DNA from: Stomorhina lunata
Lineage: Eukaryota; Arthropoda; Insecta; Diptera; Rhiniidae
DNA length: 64,000 nt
NCBI GenBank assembly: GCA_933228675.1
Contig: OW121743.1
Location: forward strand, 59,828,639-59,892,638
Reading direction: 5' to 3'
Part shown: positions 48,950 to 60,460 of the stretch, in pieces
Numbering within the stretch: position 1 is the stretch's first letter
Layout: the number at the start of each line of letters is the position of its first letter
Notes under the pieces: generated by a model
What the model saw: only the letters and a program-made list of their open reading frames with translations
Told to the model about the DNA's origin: nothing
The model's database searches: none
Program-made: the position numbers and the translations under genes

Positions 48950-49360
48950 TCGCGTCAAAAGAGCTGCTCCGGTTTTGAGTTAAAGAATGAATGAAGCCAA
49001 TTTCTTAATACCCTGTTCGCAAGTTAAGAGCATTCCAGTAGGGTCGTTCTGTATCGATCTAAACAAATGGTGTTCAGACCATGCCCCTTGGTCTCGGTTA
49101 TAAGACGGTTGAGCAAAAACTTCCCATCTACTGTTTTCCTTAAAGTTTTCTAACCGGTCTTGCAACATGTAAGCGAGCATTTTTATGATGTAAGATTATG
49201 GCCTTGTGTCTGGTCGAATATTCTGGTAGTTTTTTGTCAATTGCTTTCTTCAAACGAATTAATTGTCTTCGGTACAGGTCCTTTACGGTCAACTGATCCG
49301 ATTTCAACGATTTTCAACCAAATACAAAGCATTACCTTGGCTTCTGTGAGGATTTAACTG
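48950..49360 (-). pseudogene. Decayed classic mariner transposase, C-terminal part
   Basis: Minus strand, several stops and frameshifts. Recognisable in pieces: K-V-M-L-C-I-W (near 49330), then Y-M-L-Q-D-R-L-E-N-F-K, W-E-V-F-A-Q-P-S-Y, H-H-L-F-R-S-I-Q-N-D and E-Q-G-I-K-K (48980-49180). These correspond to the second half of DD34D mariner transposases, where W-E-V-L-x-H-P-P-Y-S-P-D and H-H-L-F-R-S-M are conserved. The Y-S-P-D-L-A-P block has drifted to Y-N-R-D-Q-G-A. This is a third, older mariner lineage in the window. Confidence 0.7.
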
Positions 49361-49392
49361 GTTGGCAGAGCTTAACAATCTAAAGCCCTGCC

Positions 49393-49437
49393 AGCGCAAA
49401 AAGTCATATGTAAAGTTTATATATGACTTTTTGCGCT
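49393..49437. repeat. Short perfect hairpin
   Basis: AGCGCAAAAAGTCATAT pairs with ATATGACTTTTTGCGCT around a 10-bp loop. No terminator or RNA-gene context was recognised. Confidence 0.7.
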
Positions 49438-49462
49438 TGGGTTATGTTGTCTAAATCGAAAT

Positions 49463-49790
49463 AATTAACTTATAGACCCAATAGTTGTTGGATACCAAGC
49501 AATGGTTCTGATTGGTCTTAAATTGGTAAGCCTAGACTAATCTTGGTTATCTTACATCTCAACTGACCTCCTGGTGGTATCTCCCGGGCAACTACGTTAA
49601 CACCCGTTAATATTTTGAGCTAACATGTGCCGTTAATTCTCCCATAAGAACGATGGGTTAGGTCGTCGTTGTAGTAACACACTCTTGGAAAAAAATTACT
49701 ATAAAAAAGCTAAAATTAAAAACGGCCCCCTAATATTTGAAGAGGACGTCCAAAACTTTAATAGAAAGACCAAGTAGGGTTAATTTGTGT
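49463..49790 (+). repeat. Free-standing diverged copy of the TIR element's inner module
   Basis: Matches the interior of the TIR element (copy 1 about 40180-40480): GATACCAAGCAATGGTTCTG, ATTGGTCTTAAATTGGTAAG, TAACATGTGCCGTTAATTCT, AATAGAAAGACCAAGTAG. It lacks the CCCAGCAAAAC ends and the tRNA-like modules. Confidence 0.65.
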
Positions 49791-50894
49791 TTTGGCAATA
49801 TATCAGGGAGGTATGGTTCAATTTCGACTTAGTTATTTGCTGCGCAGGAGGATCTCATAAAATCGAATATATAATTCAAGTCGGTATACTCTAAAGGAGC
49901 TTCACAAACATGATTTCAACAGGCAGACAGACCGATATGGCTGGATCGACTCTATTGTCGATTCTGAGTCAATCGATATAATATGGGTCTGAGATGAATA
50001 TTTGAAAAAAGTACAAACTGAATGACAAACTTATAATACCATATCACCTTTTAAAACGGGTAAAACCGGCAAAAAGATTTTGAGTTTTGGTACTATTTTT
50101 TAGTTTACATACATACAAAATTCTAACGACAAAATAATGTGTGATTGCACTTTAGCTTCTATCGAATACTGAATTATAGCGACAGTTGCTTAGTCCTAAA
50201 AATACCACATTTGTTATTATTGACACAAACCATATGTGATATATAGTTATTTCAAATTAAGTCTCAAGTCAAGAGGTTAAGGAAAAAGAACCGGGTATGT
50301 ATCCCAACTTGAACTTGACTTCAAACTTGATATGTGTAAAGCAGAATTATACCCACAATAAAACAAGAAATAGCCATTCAAGTCCGACTTTATGATATCA
50401 AACACCTATGAGAAGAGGTGTGGACAGATTTTGAATGATTACTAAAGTTGTCTGTGTTTAATTTTGCTATCAATCATAAATTTTTGTATATTAAAGCTAT
50501 TTTCGAAAGTTGGGTAATTAATATGAGAGGTCAAATGTGAACCGATTGTTAATGTTATAGAAAACTTATTTTAAGAATAATAACACTCTAATACACTAAA
50601 ACAAACTCAGAAAACGACCTAGCGTTGGTTGTAGATCTTTTTATGTACATGACAAATTGTGAAAAAAAAAAATCAGAAGTCGACATTTCGACCCGAAGCG
50701 TAGAGAGTTCTAGGTACTAAGTACAATGACCTACCCGAAAACAGTTTTTTTTTTTTGCGAATATGTATCTCAAAATTTTACACGTGATCGAAATCTTTGA
50801 AAATGATTTTTGGAAGTTCTCACCTAGACCTATAACCCCTACTAGGTCGTTTTCAAAGTTTTTACAAAAGTTACTCAATTGTAAAACCGTTTAA
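49791..50894. repeat. Old dispersed repeats
   Basis: A reversed GACTCAGAATCG-type segment near 49945-49990 and a CAAGTCCGACTTTATGATAT segment near 50375 are fragments of repeats also seen at 18780 and 45800. No gene seen. Confidence 0.4.
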
Positions 50895-51395
50895 TTAATG
50901 CTTGTCTGTATGTCCTTTATAGAATAGTAAACTATGCACTGGATCATGTTATGATAATCGATGAATATTACTAAGTTGGAATTACCAATTTCTGGCAGGT
51001 GGTGCCACTGAAAATTACTCAAAATTAATTTTATCGTAAAGTGTGCATTTGATCTTGCTGTGATCTTTAGCAAAGTTGTTGCGCATCGACGGAGGTTTCT
51101 AATGTTGGTGCGATTAATTTCCGATAGATGGCGCCACTGAAAAAATGTTTAAAATAAATGGAATCGTAAACTATGCATTTGATTTTGTAATTCATTAAAG
51201 CAAAGTTGGTTGTATGAACCGACGAAGTTGATGCGATTAATTTTGATAGATGGCGAGACTGAAAATTAATCACAATAAATTGAATCGTAAATTATGCATT
51301 TGATCATGTGTTGATCGGACAAAATCAATAAAATGATTCAAAATTAATTGGATATTTGTGTAATGTCTTTCCTTTAAACTTATTAAAGTGTGTAG
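50895..51395 (+). repeat. Relic of the Helitron-like 120-bp unit array
   Basis: About four diverged units with CGTAAACTATGCATTTGATC and GATAGATGGCGCCACTGAAA, preceded by TTGTCTGTATGTCCTTTATAG as in the Helitron-like copies. Confidence 0.7.
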
Positions 51396-52539
51396 GTGGA
51401 GCAGCAACGCGTGCATGGTTCAGCTGCATGGTTCAGCTATTCAGGAATTTAGAAAAACGCTTTTGTGAGTAAGGTTTTTTTTTCAAACGACCCAAAAAAT
51501 CGTTTTCGTAAATAACACAATATTCGCTTTCGAGTAGTGCTAGGGCCAAAATTTGGTAATACTCCTAGTGTACATTAGGGTGGAGCGAAAAACAACTTCT
51601 ATTGAAATTCGATACGCCTGGGTTAAAAATCGATGACCCACATCTTGAGGTACTCAAAAAAAAAATTTAGGCCAATGTCCTATTTCTAGGACCCATTTGT
51701 ATGGGAAAAAATGGGAGTTTTTCGGTTTTTGCTAAATTCAACCAAAAACGATATGTTTTTGGCAAAACCAATAATTTAATGTAAAAGACAACTAAATTAG
51801 CTTTCATTAGAGCAATAAATGAAAGTAATTTTTAAGTTATTGCAATTTGCCCCAGAAAATTCGTGTCCTTTTCAACACGCCTAAGGTTATGCAGCAAAAT
51901 AATTAACTTTACAGTAGAGAAATTACAAAGTAAGATATTCCTTATCATCTTAAGACTTATAAGTCCTAAATAATTGAAATTTATTAAAATATAATTATAT
52001 TTGTATAGTTTTTTTTTATACTGGAAAATGTTACTTTTTTAAGGAACGTTCCTAAACTCGCTTTTTAATTTTAAGAAAATTTTGTTAAAAAAATACAAAT
52101 TTCAAAATCGGTGTATTAAAATAGATAGATTTGGTAATAAAATCCAAAAAAGTTCAGTTTCATATCTCATATCGTTTCGCCGTACCTGCGACCTGAAATC
52201 GTAAAATTTCGCGAAAAAGTAAATTTGTGGACATTATTTAAGTAGATGTATAGTAAATTTTATTTAAGTTTTCTTTTGATAAAGCTAATACTGAATTTTA
52301 TTACCCAATCATTCAGAAATGTCCACTAGAACTTTATTTAACCCTTTTTTCATCGGGGTCAAAGGTCAAAATTTAGATTTTTAGTGTCAAAAACACGAAA
52401 TGTTATGAATTTAGTGGCGAACTTCGATCTAAACTAATAAAAAAGATAGTTATTTTCAAGAAAGGTTATATTGTTTTATTAAAAGTGTTTTTTTAACCCT
52501 AAGAGACATGGGGACTAAAATGATCGAATTTTTTTTTTT
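51396..52539. other. Dispersed-repeat-like DNA, no gene
   Basis: TAGGGTGGAGCGAAAAACAA near 51567 and the following AT-rich sequence resemble widely dispersed dipteran repeats. No coding exon seen. Confidence 0.35.
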
Positions 52540-52895
52540 TTTCGAAAACTTGAAACTGTTCGAGTTTTTTTTACTAAGTAAATTCGAAACTCGGCAACAA
52601 AATTGTCTTAACAATAATTATTTTTTTAATCAGAGTAGTCATTTTTGAAATAAATTTTTTTGTTTGCAAAAAAAATATATATTTTTGGAAATGGAAATTT
52701 TTGTGATTTAAAAAAAAAATGAAAATGGAAATTTTTGTGATTTTTAAAAAAAAAATATTTTGCTTGCAAACAAAAAAAATTTATTTTCAAAACGGCTGCT
52801 CGGGTTATAAAAATAATTAATGTTTCTGAAAGATAATTTTGTTGCCCAATTTCGTTTTTTTACTTGGTTCAAGAAAATAAACAGTTTTCGAGTTA
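52540..52895. repeat. Imperfect inverted repeat about 350 bp long
   Basis: CGAAAACTTGAAACTGTTCGA at left pairs with AACAGTTTTCGAGTT at right; AACTCGGCAACAAAATTGTC pairs with AATTTTGTTGCCCAATTTCG; TTTTTTTGTTTGCAAA pairs with TTTGCTTGCAAACAAAAAAA. Loop region near 52680-52745 holds a short direct duplication of GGAAATTTTTGTGATTT. Confidence 0.65.
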
Positions 52896-53186
52896 CGCGA
52901 TTATTTATTGCGCAACCTCCTCCATTTTTTAAATAACGCTAAAAAACGGTTAGCACCATTGAATTCAGCGTACTCGAATTATCTTTACCCACTAGGTCCT
53001 CCTTTTGTCGTGATCACAGGATTTCATTAATTTTGCTCTAGCTATCATAGTTAACGAAATAATCGACTTTAAAGTTTTTCATAAAAAAATTTCGAAAAAA
53101 AATGTTGTCAAAATTGAGCACAGTGTTATCATTCCAACACATTCCTTTTATTACTAAAGAGAATAAATGCATACATACATATATAC

Positions 53187-54783
53187 CAGTGTTGCCACTT
53201 CAGGTGTAATTACACATATGTGTAATTTTTATTTTCATGTGTAGCCGATGTGTAATTGGCTGCATGTGTAATTCATGTGTAATTTCAATTTTTGTCATTT
53301 TTAAGTACACAAACAGTTTTCAAAACTTGCATTTTAAAAAATAAATTTATGTGCGTCCCATTAGAAATCGAAATAATGCATATAATGCAAACTTTTTATT
53401 CTAACTACATACAAATGTATGTTTTAAAATCCCAGTGCTTATGGGAAATCAACCATTCAGATTAATATATATATATATGTTTATTAAAGAATATGATATA
53501 TTGGTATAGCTACTCATGAATCTTTGATCACAATTTCTATTTCGGGAAAAAATATACTTCATGATTTTCGAGAAACTTTAGTTTCATACACTTTTCTCGG
53601 AAAAGGTGACACATATGTTTAACAAAAAGATTTTAATTCTTCAATGTCGATTTGCAAACTCTTGACATGCACTTTTCGATTTTGAAACTTTTGGGCTTTG
53701 GAGCCAGAAGATTATTGGATAAAAGTTTTTGATTTAAAGAATTTCTTGTATATAGATTGTTTCCTACTTTGCAAAAATTTTTTAATGGTGGACCAATTTT
53801 TGAACCTACACAAAAAATGTTAAACAAGAAGTGGAAGATTTTCAATATAGTCGTTATTTATTTCATTTTGTTTATTTTTAAGTACTAAGTAACGATTTGA
53901 AATAGTATACATTTATTGCTTTAAAAATAAAAAAAAAGATGAACACTAATTTAAAAAACTACAAATAATTTTTTTAATTTTTTTTAATTTTTAACAAAAA
54001 AAAAAATTAATTAAATTTAATTCAAAACATCGAGGGTTTATATTCAAAATGTGCTATCTACAAATTCACAATTTTACAGGAAAACTGTTTTTGTCATTAG
54101 CTATAAGTGAAGTAAATAAACTTTGTTTTACAATACCATACAAATTGGGGCTAAGATCTTGTACAAATTAAGTTTTTTTATTAACTCCTTATATTTTCGG
54201 TTCTATAGTAGATAGCACTTTTTACGAGTTAAAATTTGATCGTTTCAAGTACTAAAGTATCTACTTGTTTTTTGAATAAAACAAGAATTATTATAAATAT
54301 GTCAATAGAATTCAGGGTACTCTCTTTCTTATATGACGTTTATTTACAATCTGTTAAGGTCAAAGGCCGATTATATCTTAGAAATCCATGATTACAGTAC
54401 ATTGCAGGGAATTGTGGTCCATTTTGTTGGTTTATCACAAATTACAATGTATATTTTATAACAATTGTTATTATTTCCACAAATATTTTTAATGTAGATA
54501 ACACTATTTTTTGATTATGTGTAGATAGCACAAACACAATTTATAAAAAAAATGTTTTTAAATTATTTTTCTTCCTTAAAATTTATATAACATATGACAA
54601 ATAAGCCAAGGAACACGTTTCCATTAAAAACCATTTTGGTCAAAAATGTAGATAGCACTTTTTGAATATAAAGCGCCGACATGTTATTTTGCCAAAAAAA
54701 AAAAATCATGTGCAATTCCTAATTTCATGTGTAATTTTGGCACGATCCATGTGTAATTTAACATTTGGATGGTGGCAACACTG
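53187..54783. mobile_element. Non-autonomous hAT-like element, 1597 bp
   Basis: Inverted ends CAGTGTTGCCACTTCAG and GGATGGTGGCAACACTG, flanked by perfect 8-bp duplications ATATATAC at 53179-53186 and 54784-54791, the hAT signature. Both ends carry clustered TGTGTAATT subterminal repeats (about six at 53203-53285, three at 54705-54762). The interior repeats GTAGATAGCAC. No transposase is encoded; the 53633-53845 frame is not recognised. Confidence 0.9.
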
Positions 54784-54791
54784 ATATATAC

Positions 54792-55639
54792 ATAACATGT
54801 GTAGTATGTAATGCTATCTCTTTCTATACATGATTATATGGTTTTAAGATTTTATATATATTTTACAACTATATGTGTAAAATCTCATTGTTCTAAACTA
54901 TTATTTTGAAAAAAATTTCATAAATTTTGTCTAAAAACGCGTTGAAGTCATAACTGTCAGATTGAATGTAATAAATTGTATTATAATTTTTCCAATTTAA
55001 ATAATTTTCCCACTCAAAAGGGGAAATACAGATTTGTTTAATAAGAACTTCGCAAATGAAAATCATTTTAGAAAACAGGTATTATTTTGTAAAATGAAAA
55101 ATTGTAACTTAAAGTAATTACTTGGAAGTTTAGTGGCACGATCATATATGCAAATTTTATAAAAACAAATCTTTAAGAGCAGGTAAATAAGTGAAACTCA
55201 GTAAGACCCATCTTTATTTTTAGATACTTACTTCGGCAAAAAAAAATCTTAAAATAAAATACCAAAATATTTTCTTTGTATTGAAACACATTTGGTTTAT
55301 TTATTTATATAGGCCTTAACATCATAACTACCTGCTTCTTTGTCTCTACAACAAGGATAGCATATGCTACGCCCTGCTCAAGGCTTTCAGTTGTATTTGG
55401 TTCTTTAAAGATATCACATCAAATTTGACTTAAAAATTATTTGTAAAAGGAACTGATTTTGAAATTTTTTTGTTGAATTTTTAGTTAAATGTTTAATACG
55501 CAACGCGTCCATTTTGAGGATATTGTACAATTGTATTTATACGAATATCATAAAGTATGAAAGAGAAAGCAGTGATATTTCAATAATAACAAAATGGTGG
55601 AATTTAACAATATTAAATGAGCTCTTTATTGTATTTTAG
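54792..55639. other. Intron DNA before the common exon, no gene seen
   Basis: AT-rich, with a slightly higher-GC patch near 55330-55390 (CTCTACAACAAGGATAGCAT). No element recognised. The acceptor of the 55640 exon is at its end. Confidence 0.4.
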
Positions 55640-55767
55640 GTCCTTGATGATATTTCTGGGTCAGTTACCTTAAGTGTACCGGATAAAAGTGTTACGACAA
55701 TTCAGTGTGAGACACCGAAAGATGATGATGACAGTGACGATGAATTGGAAATTCAGGGAAAAAGAAG
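55640..55767 (+). CDS. Common internal exon of the same gene
   Basis: Seen: a T-rich tract and TTTTAG precede 55640, and AAG|GTGAGT follows 55767, so both splice sites are strong. Read in phase 0 the 128 bases are open and give 42 residues plus two bases (exit phase 2). They begin V-L-D-D-I-S-G and contain V-P-D-K-S, an acidic run of about ten Asp/Ser/Glu residues near 28-37, and a basic G-K-R at the end. Entry phase matches the donors at 6438 and 13062; exit phase matches the acceptor at 59081. No domain is recognised; the composition suggests a disordered, phosphorylatable linker. In frames 1 and 2 early stops appear, which supports the assigned phase. Confidence 0.75.
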
Positions 55768-55884
55768 GTGAGTAAATAAAAATAGGATTATTATTTGAAA
55801 TATTTAAATTTTTATAATTTGTTTCTAAAAACAAAAATTTGGATTTATTACATAAATTTTGTTTACAAAAAATTTGATGATCTC

Positions 55885-56395
55885 GAAAAAAGTATATCCG
55901 TCATTATTCTAAAGACATGTTTTAGGATATTAACATCACAATTCTCTACAATTCGATGAATATTAATATAGCAGCATCTACTTGCGCTAACATGCATTTT
56001 GTAGCCCAGTGTTACAAATGCTATAAATTAAGGTCTATTTAATTTAATGATTTTAAAAAATATATCCATCATTATTCGAAAGAGATGTTCCAGGATATTA
56101 ATACAACAATTCCCTAAAATCCGATAAATATTAATCTAGCTGCATCTACTCGCGCTAACATGCTTTTTGTAGCCCAGTGTTACAAATGCTATAAATTAAG
56201 GTCTATTTAATTTAATGATTTAAAAAAAGTATATCCGCCATTATTCGAAATAAATGTTTTTAGATATTATTACAATAATCTTATACAATCTAAAGAAAAT
56301 AAATCTAGCTGCAGCTACTTGCGCTAATGCATTTTTTGTAGCCCATTGTTACCAATGCAATAAATTAAGGTATATTTACTTCTACTAAATAACTT
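55885..56395 (+). repeat. About 169-bp tandem repeat, three copies
   Basis: TATATCC followed by an ATTATT-C-GAAA phrase occurs at 55893, 56061 and 56230. Units share AGCTGCATCTACT, GCGCTAACATGC and GTAGCCCAGTGTTACAAATG. Located about 120 bp after the donor of the 55640 exon. Confidence 0.85.
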
Positions 56396-56694
56396 TTATT
56401 TGCTGTGTATTAAAAGTAACTTAAAGTATTTACCTTTTTAATTAAAATTTAAATTAATTTAAACACGAAAATCTGCTCAATGATAAATATCTCTACAAGC
56501 GGCTTTTTTAATTTATTTATTTTTAAAAAATGCATTTTTTTATTTAATAGTTCTTCCCTTTTGTATATAAAAAATATAAATTCAATTAACGGCAAACTTT
56601 TATCTCGTGCATGAATAAAATGATCAAATTACACATTCTCAAACAATGAGATGATGACATTTTTGTAGTTACAGTAGGGTCTTGATTATATTTA

Positions 56695-57590
56695 ACAAAA
56701 GAAAATTTTTCGAAACTTAACTACTTATAGGAAATTTTTCAAAAATTGACTTTTTAAAGGAAATTTTTCGAAAATTGACTATTTATAGGATATTTTTCGA
56801 AAATAGACTATTTATAGGAAATTTTTCGAAAATTGACTTTTTATAGGAAAATTTTCAAAAATTTACTATTTAAAGGAAATTTTTCAAAAATTGTCTATTT
56901 ATAGAAAATTTTTCGAAAATTTACGTTTTAAAGAAAATTTTTCGGAATTTGACTATTTATAGGAAATTTGTCGAAAAATGACTTATTTATGGGAAAATTT
57001 TCGAAAATTGACTATTTAAAGGAAATTTTTCAAAAATTGACTATTTAAAGGAAATTTTTCAAAAATTGACTATAAATAGAAATTTTTTCAGGAATTGACT
57101 ATTTATAGGAAATTTTTCGAAAATTGACTATTTAAAGGAAATTTTTCGAAAATTGACTATTTATAAGAAATTTTTCGAAAATTGACTATTTGTAGAAAAT
57201 TTTTCGAAAATCGACTATTTATAGGAAATTTTCCGAAAATCGACTATTTATAGGAAATTTTTCAAAAATTTACTATTTATAGGAAATATTTCGAAAATTG
57301 ACTTGATCATCAAATTGACTATGGGTAATTTTTCGAAGATTGATAATTTATAGGAAATTTTTCGAAAATTGACTTTTTATAGGAAATTTTTCGAAAATTG
57401 ACTTTTTATAGGAAATTTTGCGAAAATTGACTATTTATAGGAAATTTTTCGAAAATTGGCTATTAATAGGAAACTTTTCGAAAATTGACTATTTATCGAA
57501 AATTGTCTATTTATAAGAAATTTTTCGAAAATCGACTATTAATAGCAAATTTTGTGAAACTTGGAGTCTTATAGGAAATTTTTCGAAATT
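56695..57590 (+). repeat. Second 29-bp satellite array, forward block
   Basis: About 30 diverged units of the 1738-3446 family (CTATTTATAGGAAATTTTTC, GAAAATTGA). More divergent than the first array, so probably older. Confidence 0.88.
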
Positions 57591-57594
57591 TTTT

Positions 57595-58965
57595 TTTTTT
57601 TTTTAATTTCCTATAAATAGTCAATTTTTGAAAAATATCCATAGTCAACTTTCGAAAAACTTCCTATAACAAGTAAATTTTCCTATAAAAAGTAAATTTT
57701 CCTATATAAAGTAAATTTTTCAAAAATTTCTGTTAATGAGTAAATTTTTAAAACATTTCCTATAAATTATTAATTTTTGAAAAATTTACTTTAAGTAGTG
57801 AATTTTCGAAAAATTTCCTATAAATAGTAAATTTTCGAAAAATTTCCTATAAATAGTAAATTTTACAAAAATTTCCTATAAATAGTAAATTTTACAAAAA
57901 TTTCCTATAAATAATAAATTTTCGAAAAATTCCTATAAATAGTCAATTTTCGAAAAATTTCCTATAAAAAATAATTTTCGTAAAATTTCCTATAAATAGT
58001 CAATTTTCGAAAAATTTCCTATAAATAGTCAATTTTCGAAAAATTTTCTATAAATAGTCAATTTTCGAAAAATTTCGTATAAATAGTCAATTTTCGAAAA
58101 ATTTTCTATAAAAAGTAAATTTTTAGAAAATTTGGTATAAAAACTGAATTTTCTAAAAATTTCCTATAAAAAGTATATTTTCGAAAAATTTCCTATAAAT
58201 AGTAAATTTTCAAAAAATTTCCTATAATAGGAAATTAAAAAAAAAATTGCTATATAAAATTTCTTATAAATAGTTAATTTTCGAAAAATTTCCTATAAAT
58301 AGTCAATTTTCGAACAATTACCTATAAATAGTCAATTTTCGAAAAATTTCCAATAAATAGTCAATTTTTGAAAAATTGCCTATAAATATTAAATTTTTAA
58401 AAAACTTCCTTTAGATAATCTATTTTCAAAAAATTTCTCAAAAATAGTCGATTTTCAAAAAATTTCCTATAAATAATCAATTTTCAAAAAATTTCCTATA
58501 AATAATCAATTTTCAAAAAATTTTCTATAAATAGTTAATTTCGAAAAATTTCTTAAAAAAAGTAAATTTAATTTAATTAGTCAACTTTCGAAAATTTTCC
58601 TATAAATAGTAAATTTTAGAAAAAATTTCTATAAATGATTAATTTCGAAAAATTTCTTATAAATAGTAAATTTTAAAAAAATTTTCTATAAATAGTAAAT
58701 TTTTGAAAAATTTCCTATAAATAGTATATTTTAGGAAAATTTCCTATTAATAATAAATTTTCAAAAAATTTCATATATATAGTAAATTTTTTGAAAAATT
58801 TTCTATAAAAAGTAAATTTTCTAAAAATTTCCTATAAATAGTCAATTTTCGAAAAATTTCCTATGATAAGTCAATTTTCGAAAAATTTTCTATAAAAAGT
58901 CAATTTTCGAAAAATGTCGTATAAATAGTCAATTTTCGAAAAATTTCAAAAATTTTCCTAATTTT
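57595..58965 (-). repeat. Second 29-bp satellite array, inverted block
   Basis: About 45 units in reverse complement. The switch at about 57590 is marked by a T-run of about 15 bp. The block ends about 115 bp before the 59082 acceptor. Confidence 0.88.
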
Positions 58966-59081
58966 CATATTCAGTCATTCATCATAGTTATATTTTGCTG
59001 TTAAAGAATTAAGAGCTGTAATTTAATATCTTTTTTCATTGCAATTGATGTTTAAATCTTACAAAAAATCATTCCTTCCAG

Positions 59082-59172
59082 ATTTTATTCTACCCCCTAT
59101 TCCCAAGACTTGCAACCCCATTCAAAACAAATAAAAATGACTGATTGTCTGGAAACAAATTCGTATCATTGA
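59082..59172 (+). CDS. Candidate 3' coding exon with stop codon
   Basis: Seen: ATTCCTTCCAG precedes 59082, a good acceptor. Joined to the phase-2 end of the 55640 exon, the first base completes an Arg codon and the frame reads F-Y-S-T-P-Y-S-Q-D-L and on for about 30 residues to TGA at 59170-59172. Base composition here (short C-runs, balanced codons) is unlike the neighbouring AT arrays. If this is the last exon, the products through exons A and B are only about 215 residues. A weak donor near 59163 (TTC|GTATCA) could instead lead to further exons outside the window. Downstream sequence to about 60450 could be 3' UTR or intron. Function unknown. Confidence 0.55.
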
Positions 59173-60460
59173 AGCGTTTCAGATATATTTTATAAACGAA
59201 TTCAGTTCCTCTTTAATGATCATAATGATGATCATTACGAATGATCATGAGGCATCTTCTAAAGATGATGTTAAAATTATATGAAAAAAATGAAATAATT
59301 CACAGGCGTAAATGACTTGTACTCGTACTATGAATGGACGTGCATTATAAAGTTTTATTCAGTAAAAAAAAATGATTTCTTACTTAAATATTTAAGTAGA
59401 TAAATATTAAATATTTTATTTATACTCAGTTTAACTACTTTACAAAAAGATTGAGCGTGAAAATTTTCATATTAAAAAAATCATAAGTAGAGACAGACAG
59501 ACAACGAGTGAGTTTAATGACTTATAAAAATCAAATCAAAATTATTCAGTATTAAAATGGATTTGAGACTGATAAGAACTTTTTTCTACATATATTTCGA
59601 ACTAAAACCCAAAATGTGACTCAACAGTAGCAAAATGTAGTAAAAAGAGTTTTCAACTTTTCGAAGTGGAGATTTAGTAGTTGCTTTGAAAGAGACAGAA
59701 ATTAGTGATTGAAGTGAAGTGATCTTAATTGCTACTGACGACGCGTAGAATTAAAACGTTTTTCAATATAATAATTATTATTAGAGAAAATAATTATACC
59801 CGGAAGATTGGGCAATAACTGATTGTGAGCGATTACATTTGAATAGAAAATTTTGTGATACGAAAATTTCAATATTGAAAATATTAAGATCTTTAAAAAA
59901 GTTTATAACAAAGTGATAAAATTTTTCAAAGAAGACAAAATATACTTTATAGGAGTTAATAACTCTATAAAAATCACATTTTAAAAAAGGTGTGTTGCAC
60001 TATCATAAAAATATATGATATTATAACCAATAAAAGTGAAATTTTTTTGAAAAATTGTCAATGTCAAAGATAAAGTGATAATTGTCAAGTGATTTTGTTC
60101 AACACTTGAAATCATTTAATAAAAAAAAAAACAAGTTATCAGTGTTTATTATTAAGCAATAGCTTTTAAATTATCCCTCAATTTGAAAATTTTTATAGAA
60201 TTTGTTTGCATCAAAGATTGCGAAAATTGTAATCAAAAGCCGAAATTTGTTAAAGAAAAGATAAAAAGTGAAAGGAAATGTTCAAACGTTTTTTGGGGTT
60301 CTTATAAATTTTTTATAAAATATTGAAAACTAATCAAAAATATACAATTATAATCAAAATTTCAATATTAGTTCTTTTATTACACAAGTACACAAAATTC
60401 AACTTTTTGTGTTATTTGTAGACATTCGTACCAAAACGAATGGTAACGTTATATAATGAA
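59173..60460. other. Sequence after the candidate last exon: 3' UTR, intron or new leader
   Basis: Non-repetitive. A palindromic ATGATCATAATGATGATCAT patch lies near 59217. The 59640-59760 stretch (GTGAAGTGATCTTAATTGCT, ACGACGCGTAGAATT) resembles a fly 5' leader, but no promoter or frame can be supported. Confidence 0.35.

Noticed and set aside
59217..59250. ATGATCAT palindrome as an operator or POU-type site
   Set aside because: Short AT palindromes are expected by chance at this base composition; no supporting context.
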